Part shown: piece by piece, positions 26,934 to 35,169 of the stretch
How positions within the stretch are numbered: position 1 is the stretch's first letter
Layout: each line of letters starts with the position of its first letter
Assembly (NCBI GenBank): GCA_900546115.1
Contig: URBQ01000003.1
Coordinates: 29,141 to 93,140, forward strand
Direction of reading: 5' to 3'
Origin: an uncultured Collinsella sp.
Lineage (GTDB): Bacteria; Actinomycetota; Coriobacteriia; Coriobacteriales; Coriobacteriaceae
Length of the DNA stretch: 64,000 nt
Position numbers and translations under genes: made by a program
The notes under the pieces: model-generated
What the model saw: only the letters and a program-made list of their open reading frames with translations
Told to the model about the DNA's origin: nothing
The model's database searches: none

Positions 26934-29360
26934 TTACGCGTGCCAGATCTCGTCGCGGTACTCGCGAATGGTGCGGTCGCTCGAGAACCAGCCGGAGGAG
27001 GCGGTGTTGAGCAGCGCCTTGCGGTTCCAGGTCTCCTGGTCGCCATAGCTGCCGGTGAGCGCCTCCCACGCATCCACGTAGCTACGGAAGTCTGCCATGA
27101 CCAGGTCGGGGTCGTTGTTGTTCATGAGCTCGTTGTAGATGCTCTCGAAGTTGCCCGAAAGACCCGCAAAGGTGTTGTCCTTGAGCTCGTCCATCACGCG
27201 GCCTAGGCGCTCTCGGTCGCCGTTGAGGGTATCCCACGCAAAGTAGCTGTTGGATGCCCAGAGCTGCTCGACCTCGGGAGCGGTCAGGCCAAAGATGGCC
27301 TCGTTCTCGCGGCCGGCCAGGTCGGCGATCTCGATGTTGGCGCCGTCGAGGGTGCCCAGCGTAATGGCGCCGTTCATCATGAGCTTCATGTTGGACGTGC
27401 CCGAGGCCTCCTTGCCGGCCGTGGAGATCTGTTCCGAGATCTCGGCGGCGGGGTAGATGAGCTGGGCGTTGCTCACGCGGAAGTTGGGGATAAAGCAGAC
27501 CTTCATGACCTCGTTGACGCGGGCATCCTTATTGATGACCTCGACAACGGAGTTAATGAGGCGGATGGTCTCCTTGGCAAAGGTGTAGCTCGAGGCAGCC
27601 TTGCCGCTAAAGATGAAGGTCGTCGGCGTCACGTGGAAGTTGGGATCGGCGATGCGACGGTTGTAGATGTCCATCACCTTCATGATGTTCATGAGCTGGC
27701 GCTTGTAGGCATGGAAGCGCTTAACCTGAACATCGAAGACGGTGTTGGGATCGATGACCAGACCGGTCTCGGCCTTAACGTAGGCGGCCAGGCGTTCCTT
27801 GTTGGCGCGCTTGGAGGCTCCCACGGCCTTCAGGAACTCGGTGTCGTTTTGGAAACTTTTAAGCTTCTCAAGCTCAAAGGCGTCCTTGAGCCAGCCGTCG
27901 CCAATGGCATCGGTGACGAGCTTTGCGTAGGTGGGGTTGGCCTCGGCAAAGAAGCGACGGTGCGAGATGCCGTTGGTCTTGTTGTTGAACTTCTCGGGCG
28001 TTAAGGCATAGAAGTCCTTGAGCACAATGTTCTTGATGATGTCGGAGTGGATCTTTGCCACGCCGTTGACGCTATGGCTGCAGATCACAGATAGGTTGGC
28101 CATGCGAATCTCGCCGTCCCACAGAATGGCGGTCTGGCGCAGACGCTCCTGCCAGCCCTCCTGCGTGGTATCGAATGACTCGTGCCAACGACGGCTGATC
28201 TCGTCGATGATCTGGTATACGCGGGGAAGGAGCTTGGAGAACGTGCCGATGGGCCACTTCTCCAGAGCCTCGGGCAGGATGGTGTGGTTGGTGTAGCTCA
28301 CGACCTGCGTTACGATGTTCCAGGCGTCGTCCCACTCGAGCTTCTTTTCGTCGATCAGGATGCGCATGAGCTCGGGGCCGCACATGGCGGGGTGGGTGTC
28401 GTTGGTATGGATGGCAACAAACTGCGGCAGCAGCTCCCAGTTCTCGCCGTGTTCCTTTTCAAAGGTGTCGAGCAGGCTGTAGATGCCGGCCGAGACAAAC
28501 AGGTACTCCTGCTTTAGGCGCAGCAGTCGGCCGTGCTCGCCGGCGTCATTGGGGTAGAGGATGGCGCTGATGGCCTCGGCCTCGGCGCGCTCGGCGTCGG
28601 CCAGGGCATAGTCGCCGCGGTTGAAGGCCTCAAGGTCAAAGTGCTCTTCGACCGGCTCCGCAGCCCAGACGCGCAGCTTGTTGACGGTCTCGCCGGCATA
28701 GCCCACCACGGGGATGTCATAAGGGACCGCCAGGATGTCCTGCGTGTCCACCGTGCGGTAGAACGTGCGCCCGTTCTCCTCAAAGCCCTCAACATGGCCG
28801 CCAAACTTAATGGTCACGGCCTTGCCCTGACGACGGACCTCCCAGGGATAGCCGTGGGTGAGCCACTCGTCGGTGGTCTCCACCTGGCTACCGTTAACGA
28901 TCTCCTGCTTAAACAGGCCGTAGCGGTAGCGCATGCCGTTGCCGTAGCCGGCGATGCCCTCGGCTGCCATGGAATCCAGGAAGCAGGCTGCCAGGCGGCC
29001 CAGACCACCGTTGCCCAGAGCCGGATCGGGCTCCTGGTTCTCGATGACGGAAAGGTCGAAGCCCATGTCATCGAGCGCCTCGGCGACCATGTCGCGTACG
29101 CCAAAGTTGAGCAGGTAGTTGTCGAGCAGGCGGCCGATCAAAAACTCGATCGAGAAGTAGTACACGCGCTTTTTGCCCTCGGACACCACGCGGGCGTCGC
29201 TCTTGGTGGCAACGGTGCGGGCCTTCGCGGCCACGAGCTTGGCCAGGGCGTTAAAGCGGTCGAGGTCGCTGGCGGCCTCGACGCTCTTGCCGCTGATGCT
29301 CATGACGGCATCGCGATAGAGCTCGGTAAACTCCTGCTTGTTGTCGAAGATCGTATTCAT
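26934..29360 (-). CDS. glgP: Glycogen/maltodextrin phosphorylase
   Basis: This 808-residue pyridoxal-phosphate enzyme releases glucose-1-phosphate from alpha-1,4-glucans. It has GNGGLGRLAACFLDS near residue 105, HTNDTHPAM, the phosphate-contact region KRFHAYKRQLMN and the PLP-lysine motif EASGTSNMKLMMNGA near 650. The full length fits the family. A GGGGGAAAGGA site precedes the ATG. It lies directly downstream of glgB (94 bp) on the same strand, so breakdown and synthesis genes share one locus. Confidence 0.96.
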   Translation of the reverse strand: MNTIFDNKQEFTELYRDAVMSISGKSVEAASDLDRFNALAKLVAAKARTVATKSDARVVSEGKKRVYYFSIEFLIGRLLDNYLLNFGVRDMVAEALDDMGFDLSVIENQEPDPALGNGGLGRLAACFLDSMAAEGIAGYGNGMRYRYGLFKQEIVNGSQVETTDEWLTHGYPWEVRRQGKAVTIKFGGHVEGFEENGRTFYRTVDTQDILAVPYDIPVVGYAGETVNKLRVWAAEPVEEHFDLEAFNRGDYALADAERAEAEAISAILYPNDAGEHGRLLRLKQEYLFVSAGIYSLLDTFEKEHGENWELLPQFVAIHTNDTHPAMCGPELMRILIDEKKLEWDDAWNIVTQVVSYTNHTILPEALEKWPIGTFSKLLPRVYQIIDEISRRWHESFDTTQEGWQERLRQTAILWDGEIRMANLSVICSHSVNGVAKIHSDIIKNIVLKDFYALTPEKFNNKTNGISHRRFFAEANPTYAKLVTDAIGDGWLKDAFELEKLKSFQNDTEFLKAVGASKRANKERLAAYVKAETGLVIDPNTVFDVQVKRFHAYKRQLMNIMKVMDIYNRRIADPNFHVTPTTFIFSGKAASSYTFAKETIRLINSVVEVINKDARVNEVMKVCFIPNFRVSNAQLIYPAAEISEQISTAGKEASGTSNMKLMMNGAITLGTLDGANIEIADLAGRENEAIFGLTAPEVEQLWASNSYFAWDTLNGDRERLGRVMDELKDNTFAGLSGNFESIYNELMNNNDPDLVMADFRSYVDAWEALTGSYGDQETWNRKALLNTASSGWFSSDRTIREYRDEIWHA

Positions 29361-29454
29361 ACGTTCCTTTCCCCCGGGGATGTTTCTCCCGGAACGGCTA
29401 TGACTTGTATCCTACGCCCCGGCGGGGCGGGTTAATGCAGCGGTAACGGCTTTG

Positions 29455-31740
29455 TTACGCATTCTTGGCAGACGACTTAACAGAAGCAGACTTGGCCTTG
29501 GTAGCGGCCTTTTTGGCAGCCGGCTTCTCGCTTGCGGTAGCCTTAGCAGCGGGATTTACTGCGGCCTTAGCCTTGGCCTTGGCCTTGGTCGCGGTTGCGG
29601 CCTTCGTCTTGGCCGGAGCCTTCTTGGCAGCCGCGGGCTTGGGCTTCACCGAGGACGTACGCTTTTTGGGCGCAGCCTTGGGCTCCTCAACCACCGGCGG
29701 CTTGTAGCTGCTGGGGCCACGGCGCTTAAGCACCACGCCAGCCAGGCCGGGCACCTTAATCTCAATGGAGTCCATCTGCCCGTTCCAGGGATAGGGCTCG
29801 CTCGAGCAGGTGTAGGGCTCCTCACCGGCATAGCCGCTGCCGCCAAACTCGGGTCGGTCGGAGTCAAAGATGACCTCCCAGTCACCTTCGCGCGGCACGC
29901 CCACGCGGAAGCTCTCGTAGCTCGCCGGATCAAAGTTGATCAGGATCACCAAGTCGTCGTCGATGTCCTCGCCCTGGCGCACAAAGCTCACGATAGACTG
30001 CTTGGAGTTGTCCGCATCGATCCAGGTAAAGCCGTCATCGGTGTAGCCGCGCTCGTACAGGGCGGGCTCGGCGGTGTATAGGTGATTAAGCGCCTTGATA
30101 AACGCCTGATGATGCCTGTGGGTCTCGTACTGCTCGGTCAGGAACCATTGGATGGACTCGTAGTAGCGCCACTCAATAAACTGGCCGATCTCGTTGCCCA
30201 TAAAGTTGAGCTTGGCACCAGGGTGCGTCATCTGGTAGAAGGCCAGCGTGCGCAGACCGGCAAACTGGCGCCACCAGTCGCCCGGCATGCGGCCGATCAG
30301 CGAGCACTTGCCGTGCACGACCTCGTCATGGCTCAGCGGGCAAATGAAGTTTTCGGTGAAGGCGTACATGATGGAGAACGTGAGCAGGCCGTGGTTTCCG
30401 GGGCGCCACGGAAAATCGGTCTGCATGTAGTGCAGGGTGTCGTTCATCCAGCCCATGTCCCACTTGTAGTGGAAGCCCAGGCCTCCGTCCTGCGGCGGAT
30501 AGGTCACGAGCGGCCACGCGGTGGACTCCTCGGCCATCATCATCACGTCGGGGAAGTGGGCCTCCACGGCGCAGTTGACCTGGCGGATAAACGCGCTGGC
30601 GTCCAGATCCTCCTCGGTACCGTACTTGTTGAACTTCTTTTGGCCCGGATCGTCGATGCCAAAGTTGAGGTACAGCATGCTGGAAACGCCGTCCATGCGA
30701 ATGCCGTCCACGTGGAAGTTCTCGAGCCAGTACAGCACGTTGGAGACCAGGAAGGAGCGAACCTCGCCGCGGGCGAAGTCGAACTTGTGCGTGCCCCAGT
30801 TGGGGTGAATCTCGTGTTCGAACAGCATGTGGCCGTTGAAGGTGGCAAGTCCGTGGTCGTCGGCGCAAAAACCGCCGGGCACCCAGTCCATGATCACACC
30901 GATGCCCGCCTCGTGGCACGCATCGATAAAGTGCATGAGCTGCTGCGGGTTGCCGTAACGCGACGTGGCGGCAAAGTAGCCGGTTGTCTGGTAGCCCCAG
31001 GAGCCGTCGAAGGGATGCTCCATAAGCGGCATGACCTCGATATGCGTGTAGCCCATGTCGCGCACGTAGTCCACGAGCTCCACCGACAGGTCGTCGTAGG
31101 TGTAAAACTCGCCGCGCTGCGCGGGGAAGGGGTCCATGGGGCCGGGGTAGTTGCCGAACTCGTCGGGCTCGCCCTGCGGCGCGTCGCCGTGGCGCTTCCA
31201 CGAGCCAATATGCACCTCGTAGATGTTAAGCGGCTGCGACATGTGGTTATGGCCGGCACGGCGCTTGAGCCATGCGGCGTCGTTCCACTGGTAGTCGTCG
31301 ATGGTCCACAATACGCTTGCCGTTCCCGGAGGGCACTCGGCCTTAAAGGCGTACGGATCGGCCTTGTAGAGCTTTTCGCCCTCGTTGGTCTCGATAAGGT
31401 ACTTATAGAGCTGACCCTGCTCGGCACCAGGAACAAAGCCTTCCCAAATAGCGCTCGTACGCACGGGAACCAGCGGGTCGGCTTGCTCATCCCAGTCGTT
31501 AAATTCGCCAATGACGTGGACGCTCTTTACGTCGGGCGCCCAAACGCAAAAGCGCCAGCCACGTGTACGGTTCTGCGTGTCGGGGTGAGCACCCATCTTT
31601 TCCCAGCTGCGCTCCCACATGCCAATGCCAAACAGGTAGACATCGTCCTTGGAGAGCTCCGGTGCGTGCGGGGCGGCTTTACGGGTGGCGGGCTTTTTGG
31701 TTACTGGCTTTAGCTTTGTATCGCTCACGTTTGATCCCAT
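29455..31740 (-). CDS. glgB: 1,4-alpha-glucan branching enzyme with Lys/Ala-rich tails
   Basis: This protein of about 761 residues has a GlgB core: the CBM48-like N-domain (WRFCVWAPDVKSVHVIGEFNDW), then the GH13 barrel with YTHIEVMPLMEHP, DWVPGGF, VDGIRMDGVSSMLY (nucleophile), MMAEESTAWP (acid/base) and LPLSHDEV-like CPLSHDEVVHG. Outside the core are a basic N-terminal lead (LKPVTKKPATRKAA) and a C-terminal tail of about 80 residues rich in Lys/Ala (KAAPKKRTSSVKPKP onwards), similar to the GlgA tail. The start is uncertain: ATGs at 31743 and 31740 lack a good ribosome-binding site, while a GTG at 31728 has GGGA 7 nt upstream. Confidence 0.93.
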   Translation of the reverse strand: MGSNVSDTKLKPVTKKPATRKAAPHAPELSKDDVYLFGIGMWERSWEKMGAHPDTQNRTRGWRFCVWAPDVKSVHVIGEFNDWDEQADPLVPVRTSAIWEGFVPGAEQGQLYKYLIETNEGEKLYKADPYAFKAECPPGTASVLWTIDDYQWNDAAWLKRRAGHNHMSQPLNIYEVHIGSWKRHGDAPQGEPDEFGNYPGPMDPFPAQRGEFYTYDDLSVELVDYVRDMGYTHIEVMPLMEHPFDGSWGYQTTGYFAATSRYGNPQQLMHFIDACHEAGIGVIMDWVPGGFCADDHGLATFNGHMLFEHEIHPNWGTHKFDFARGEVRSFLVSNVLYWLENFHVDGIRMDGVSSMLYLNFGIDDPGQKKFNKYGTEEDLDASAFIRQVNCAVEAHFPDVMMMAEESTAWPLVTYPPQDGGLGFHYKWDMGWMNDTLHYMQTDFPWRPGNHGLLTFSIMYAFTENFICPLSHDEVVHGKCSLIGRMPGDWWRQFAGLRTLAFYQMTHPGAKLNFMGNEIGQFIEWRYYESIQWFLTEQYETHRHHQAFIKALNHLYTAEPALYERGYTDDGFTWIDADNSKQSIVSFVRQGEDIDDDLVILINFDPASYESFRVGVPREGDWEVIFDSDRPEFGGSGYAGEEPYTCSSEPYPWNGQMDSIEIKVPGLAGVVLKRRGPSSYKPPVVEEPKAAPKKRTSSVKPKPAAAKKAPAKTKAATATKAKAKAKAAVNPAAKATASEKPAAKKAATKAKSASVKSSAKNA

Positions 31741-31943
31741 CATGACGCGGCAGCATGTTGCCTTGGTGACTAGATGCCAAAGGTCCAAGGCTGCACGAAT
31801 CGAAGGGACGGCGAAGTTTCAGTGATTCGTTCCACCTCGCGTGCTCGGTGGAACTTTCGGCAAAAACTACGATAACACCTGTACGTTAGTTTTATGGACG
31901 AAAGTGGATTTTCGGGGGCGTTTAATCGGTAAGCGCCGTGTTT

Positions 31944-32052
31944 ATACCATTGGCAGAATTGCCGTGGTAAAACTCTTGACAGCTTTTACCAATTAGGGTT
32001 TCAAATTGTTAGTCAGACGTTTGGTAAAACGTTTTTAGCAGCTTGTTTACCA
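31944..32052. promoter_or_regulatory. Cluster of TTTTACCA / TGGTAAAA boxes in the glgB-HAD divergent region
   Basis: Five boxes were seen: TATACCA (31944-31950), TGGTAAAA (31965-31972), TTTTACCA (31984-31991), TGGTAAAA (32022-32029) and GTTTACCA (32045-32052). They pair as inverted repeats (31965/31984 and 32022/32045). A TTGACA -35-like hexamer at 31976-31981 is enclosed by the first pair. The arrangement suits a dimeric repressor looping over the divergent promoters of glgB and the HAD gene. The same box occurs at 22042 and 22077 before the amylase/MalQ gene. Confidence 0.55.
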
Positions 32053-32074
32053 TTTGACATCGAAAGGCTCGGTT

Positions 32075-32764
32075 ATGGACCACATCGCTGCCCCAAGTGT
32101 TGCTTTTATTTTCGATTGCGACGGCACGCTGGTTAATAGCACCCCTGTCTGGGGCTATGCGCAGCCCGAGTTATTGCGCCGTCATGGCATTGATGCAACG
32201 CTCGACGATTTTGCCCAGTTTGAGCATCTTTCGCTGGAGGACGAGTGCCAGGCCTACCACGACACGTGGGGCATTGGCACGAATGGCGAGGAGCTGTATC
32301 GCGAGCTTGGCGATATTTTGATTGATGGGTACTCCAAGGTACCGCCGCGCGAGGGGCTCCTGGCATTTTTGGAGCAGGCGAAGGCGGTGGGTATTGCCAT
32401 GTGCGTTGCCACGTCCACGCCGGCCGAGTTGGTGCAGTCCGCCCTTGCGGGTGCTGGCCTTGATCGCTATATGGAGTTTATTACCACCACGGGCGAGGCG
32501 GGGCGCTCCAAGCAGTTCCCCGACGTATACGAGCTGGCTTTGCGCCGCCTGGAGGTGCGCCACGGGCACCAGTTTGAGCGCGCGTGGGTGTTTGAGGACG
32601 CCGTCTTTGGACTTAAGAGCTCCGGTACTGCAGGCTTTAAGCGCGTGGGCATCTATGACCCGCACGGTCGCATGCAGCGCAACGACCTGCGCGCCAACTG
32701 CGATATCTTTATCGACAGCTATGAGGACCTGGACCTGGCCCGCGTACTTTCGTTTGAGGGCTAG
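32075..32764 (+). CDS. HAD-superfamily phosphatase (beta-phosphoglucomutase-like, class IA)
   Basis: This 229-residue protein has HAD motif I FDCDGTLVNSTPVW near residue 11, a helical cap, motif II CVATSTPAE, the KQFPDVY lysine region and motif III VFEDAVFGLKSS. The subfamily includes sugar-phosphate phosphatases and beta-phosphoglucomutases; the substrate cannot be told. Divergent placement with glgB and the shared TTTTACCA boxes suggest a role in glucan or sugar-phosphate metabolism (inference). The ATG at 32075 has GAAAGG 8 nt upstream. A TTG at 32054 is less likely. Confidence 0.85.
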   Translation: MDHIAAPSVAFIFDCDGTLVNSTPVWGYAQPELLRRHGIDATLDDFAQFEHLSLEDECQAYHDTWGIGTNGEELYRELGDILIDGYSKVPPREGLLAFLEQAKAVGIAMCVATSTPAELVQSALAGAGLDRYMEFITTTGEAGRSKQFPDVYELALRRLEVRHGHQFERAWVFEDAVFGLKSSGTAGFKRVGIYDPHGRMQRNDLRANCDIFIDSYEDLDLARVLSFEG

Positions 32765-32773
32765 GCGAGGGCC

Positions 32774-33433
32774 GTGGCTTGCAAAGTATTAGTGGTTTGC
32801 GGCTCGCCGGTGGGGGCGAGGCCCGATTTGCTGCGTCAGCTGGCGGGGGAGTGCGATCACGTTGTCGCCGTGGACCGCGGGCTCGATGCGCTGCTGGGGG
32901 CTGGCCTGAGCTGCGACGTCTACGTGGGCGATGCCGACACGGTGAGCGATGCCGACACGGTGAGCGATGCGGGTCGCGCGCTAGTCGATGCCGCCGAAGC
33001 CTTTGAGGTGGAGCGTCACAACCCCTACAAGGACTATACCGATCTGGCGTTGGCGCTCGATTCCGTTCGCCGCCGTTGGCCGGGTGCCGAAGTGGTTGCG
33101 ACTTGTGCCACCGGCGGCCGTCCGGACATGGCCCTGTCCGTTCTGGGCCTGCTCGCGGGCTACGAAGATGCCCCCGTCTGGATCGAAGAAGATGAAGTGA
33201 CGGCCAGAATCCTGCACCAGGACGAGACCTGGACCATTGAGGGCGCCGACGGCAAAACCTTCTCCATCATCGCCATCGCTCCCAACACAGAGATAAGCGA
33301 ACACGGCCTGGAGTGGGAGTTAGATCACAGCCCCCTAGGCCTGCTAGTCGACACGGGCATCAGCAACGTCGTAAGGTCAACAGCCACGATCCAAGTCCAC
33401 ACCGGCACCGCCATCGCTTACCTCTACAAGTAA
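32774..33433 (+). CDS. thiN: Thiamine pyrophosphokinase (thiamine diphosphokinase)
   Basis: This 219-residue protein converts thiamine to thiamine diphosphate with ATP. The N-domain has the VAVDRGLDALLGAGL loop, the acidic GD.D motif (here GDADTVSD), the YKDYTDLALAL motif and TGGRPDMALSVL. The C-domain is a beta-sandwich ending in HTGTAIAYLYK. The start is GTG at 32774, 9 nt after the HAD stop. An 18-bp tandem duplication (32929-32964) repeats the residues DADTVS right at the acidic metal/diphosphate motif. Most family members have one copy reading GDFDSV. Confidence 0.88.
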   Translation: MACKVLVVCGSPVGARPDLLRQLAGECDHVVAVDRGLDALLGAGLSCDVYVGDADTVSDADTVSDAGRALVDAAEAFEVERHNPYKDYTDLALALDSVRRRWPGAEVVATCATGGRPDMALSVLGLLAGYEDAPVWIEEDEVTARILHQDETWTIEGADGKTFSIIAIAPNTEISEHGLEWELDHSPLGLLVDTGISNVVRSTATIQVHTGTAIAYLYK

Positions 33434-33457
33434 GGGCTATCGCATCAGGGTTTTATC

Positions 33458-33510
33458 GGGACGGTGGATGGAAATAATCGCTCGAAGAGTGATTATTTCC
33501 GCCCCGTCCC
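33458..33510. repeat. Intergenic inverted repeat (about 20-nt imperfect arms)
   Basis: Arms 33458-33479 and 33491-33510 are complementary apart from a 2-nt insertion and one change (GGGACGG ... AAATAATC / GATTATTT ... CCGTCCC). It lies 24 nt after thiN and ahead of the tRNA promoter. It may serve as a terminator-like element, but belongs by design to the inverted-repeat set. Confidence 0.72.
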
Positions 33511-33550
33511 AGGAAAACCCGTAAGTTTGAGATTCAACCCAAAAAAGTCC

Positions 33551-33579
33551 TTGCACCAAGCAAAACATTCCCCTATAGT
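33551..33579 (+). promoter_or_regulatory. Promoter of tRNA-Ala
   Basis: TTGCAC (33551-33556), a 17-nt spacer and TATAGT (33574-33579), 14 nt before the tRNA 5' end. This is a near-consensus vegetative promoter. Confidence 0.8.
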
Positions 33580-33592
33580 ATCTCCTCGTCAC

Positions 33593-33668
33593 GGGGGCGT
33601 AGCTCAGCTGGGAGAGCGCTTGACTGGCAGTCAAGAGGTCAGGGGTTCGATCCCCCTCGTCTCCACCA
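33593..33668 (+). tRNA. tRNA-Ala (GGC)
   Basis: A 76-nt cloverleaf. The acceptor stem GGGGGCG pairs with CGTCTCC and includes a G3-U70 pair, the alanine identity element. The D arm is GCTC..GAGC, and the anticodon stem CTTGA/TCAAG has loop CTGGCAG (anticodon GGC). The T arm contains GGTTCGATCC, and the 3' end ACCA is genome-encoded. A hairpin terminator follows. Confidence 0.95.
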
Positions 33669-33681
33669 TCGTGAATGCAAG

Positions 33682-33706
33682 GCCACTCAATCGAGTGGCT
33701 TTTTTA
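33682..33706 (+). terminator. Terminator of tRNA-Ala
   Basis: Stem GCCACTC / GAGTGGC (loop AATC) followed by TTTTTTA, 14 nt after the tRNA. Confidence 0.88.
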
Positions 33707-34614
33707 TTTGCATATTATTTTTGACGGCCTGAACTGCATTTTTTCAATATTTGCAAATTGCTTTCCTGTTCAAGTTTGCCGTCTACAGTAGTTGTCGCAA
33801 AATCTGCGACAACTACACGCCAAAAGGTGTCCAACAAACCGCCTCAAAATGCGTTGACTCGGTAGCCAGGCGCGCCTATTGTGCGATGAGCGCCTTCGCG
33901 ATGCGACGCTCAAGCCAGCACCCGAAAAAGTTGCGCAATAACCCGCAAGTTTTGTACATAGTCTGTTAGCCAAACGTAATTCTTCTTACAACTCGCGCCG
34001 TCAGCCTTGCATCTCAGGCAGCGTACGCCAACCCATGTACCCCCATTAACCTGCGGCAATGTGTGCAAGACGGCACAATATCCCCCATAACCGCGGCAAA
34101 TCAACAATGTGTTGCTCAACACACCCTAAAACGTTTGGCCCATCTGCTGTGCTAGGATACAGAACGTTACATGGGTTCAACTGTGCTCACGTCTCCAGCA
34201 AGACGCAAAGCGCAGGGTCGATCAGCATCCGGCCGTAACGGCGGTGCCAGAAAAACCACGAGCTCCAATAGCGTCGTCATGCTTATCTCATCGAATGACT
34301 TGTTCTTGTTTACGTGCAAGCTTGTCTTTCGAATCGATAATTTATGACAAATCGCAGCTGTCCTACAGCTGTTTGCGTGCAGTCCAGTTTTGTACCCGTT
34401 TGACTGGGCCGCACGCAGTCAGCTGGAGACGCGGTCATTTTGCGATACACGTCCGCGACTCTAGCAACTGCACTTATACATACCGTTCACGGTGGGGCAG
34501 AGCCACGTGCTTGTCTAACTGGGCTCAGGGTTTGAATATGGAGCGCCTTCGCGCACGAGCGCCCTGGCGAAGCCATACCCAAACCCCGTGAGCCACACGT
34601 AAGACAGCAAGGGG
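33707..34614. other. Non-coding leader region of the polysaccharide locus
   Basis: About 900 bp without a convincing gene. It holds a perfect 11-bp stem hairpin at 33789-33815 (TAGTTGTCGCA / TGCGACAACTA). Related CATTAACCTGCGGCAA and CATAACCGCGGCAA repeats lie at 34044-34059 and 34086-34100. A possible promoter lies near 34155-34170. From about 34175 on it looks like a structured RNA leader (GACGCAAAGCGCAGGG at 34202-34217, and a bulged hairpin at 34537-34577). It is likely the 5' leader of the loaP operon. Confidence 0.5.
34537..34577 (+). promoter_or_regulatory. Leader hairpin just upstream of loaP
   Basis: TATGG pairs with CCATA, and CTTCGC with GCGAAG, with an AGCGC bulge and a 14-nt loop that can form a further small stem. 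It ends about 37 nt before the loaP start. LoaP proteins are known to recognise an RNA hairpin in the leaders of their target operons, so this is a candidate recognition site (inference). Confidence 0.45.
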
Positions 34615-35169
34615 GTGGTGCTCGTGTGGTATGTGATTCAGGTCATTAACGGTCGCGAAGACGTAATGCGCGAGCGCATCGAACGCATGGTGCCGGCTGG
34701 CACCATGCAGGAGCTTTTTTATCCCCAATTTCAAACCGAGATTAAAGTACACGGCGAATGGGTCAATTCGACCAAGCCGCTCTTTCCCGGTTATCTGATC
34801 TGCGATACGGCAGATCCCCGCACCGTGCAACAGTATCTGCTGCGCATGGACGACTTTGCCCGGGTGCTATCCCAGGACGGTCAGTTTGTGCCGTTGGCAA
34901 AAGAAGAGGTCCAGCTTATTGGCGGCTTTACGCATAGGGGAGACCGCATAGTGCCCATGAGCGAGGCCCTAAAAGACGGTGATCAGGTCGTAGTGACGGC
35001 AGGTCCGCTGCTGGGCCACGAAGGCCTTATCAAAACCATTAACAGACGCAAGAGCACTGCTTATTTGGAGCTCGATCTGTGCGGCAGACGCATTACGACG
35101 CGCGTTGGCCTTGCTGTGCTTTCGGCCGAGCAGCGTGTGATGCGAAACCTAAAAAAGGCGATCGCCTAA
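34615..35169 (+). CDS. loaP: NusG-family processive antiterminator, LoaP type
   Basis: This protein of about 181-184 residues has an N-terminal NGN domain (WYVIQVINGREDVMRERIERM ... PLFPGYLICDT). A C-terminal KOW domain follows (LKDGDQVVVTAGPLLGHEGLIKTINRRK, about residues 123-150). It is a NusG paralogue placed first in a polysaccharide operon, the hallmark of LoaP/RfaH-like specialised factors that let RNA polymerase read through long operons. Start codons are GTG: 34615, 34618 or 34624. The AAGGGGG stretch at 34609-34615 favours 34624. The stop is immediately followed by the next gene's GTG. Confidence 0.88.
   Translation: MVLVWYVIQVINGREDVMRERIERMVPAGTMQELFYPQFQTEIKVHGEWVNSTKPLFPGYLICDTADPRTVQQYLLRMDDFARVLSQDGQFVPLAKEEVQLIGGFTHRGDRIVPMSEALKDGDQVVVTAGPLLGHEGLIKTINRRKSTAYLELDLCGRRITTRVGLAVLSAEQRVMRNLKKAIA

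Noticed and set aside
30082..31713. Long + strand frame of 543 codons opposite glgB
   Set aside because: Antisense shadow of a conserved enzyme gene; composition rich in Val/His/Ala/Arg, without motifs.
34202..34250. A definite cyclic-di-GMP riboswitch
   Set aside because: Only one half of the core resembles the aptamer; the other conserved half is missing, so it is listed only as a weak finding.
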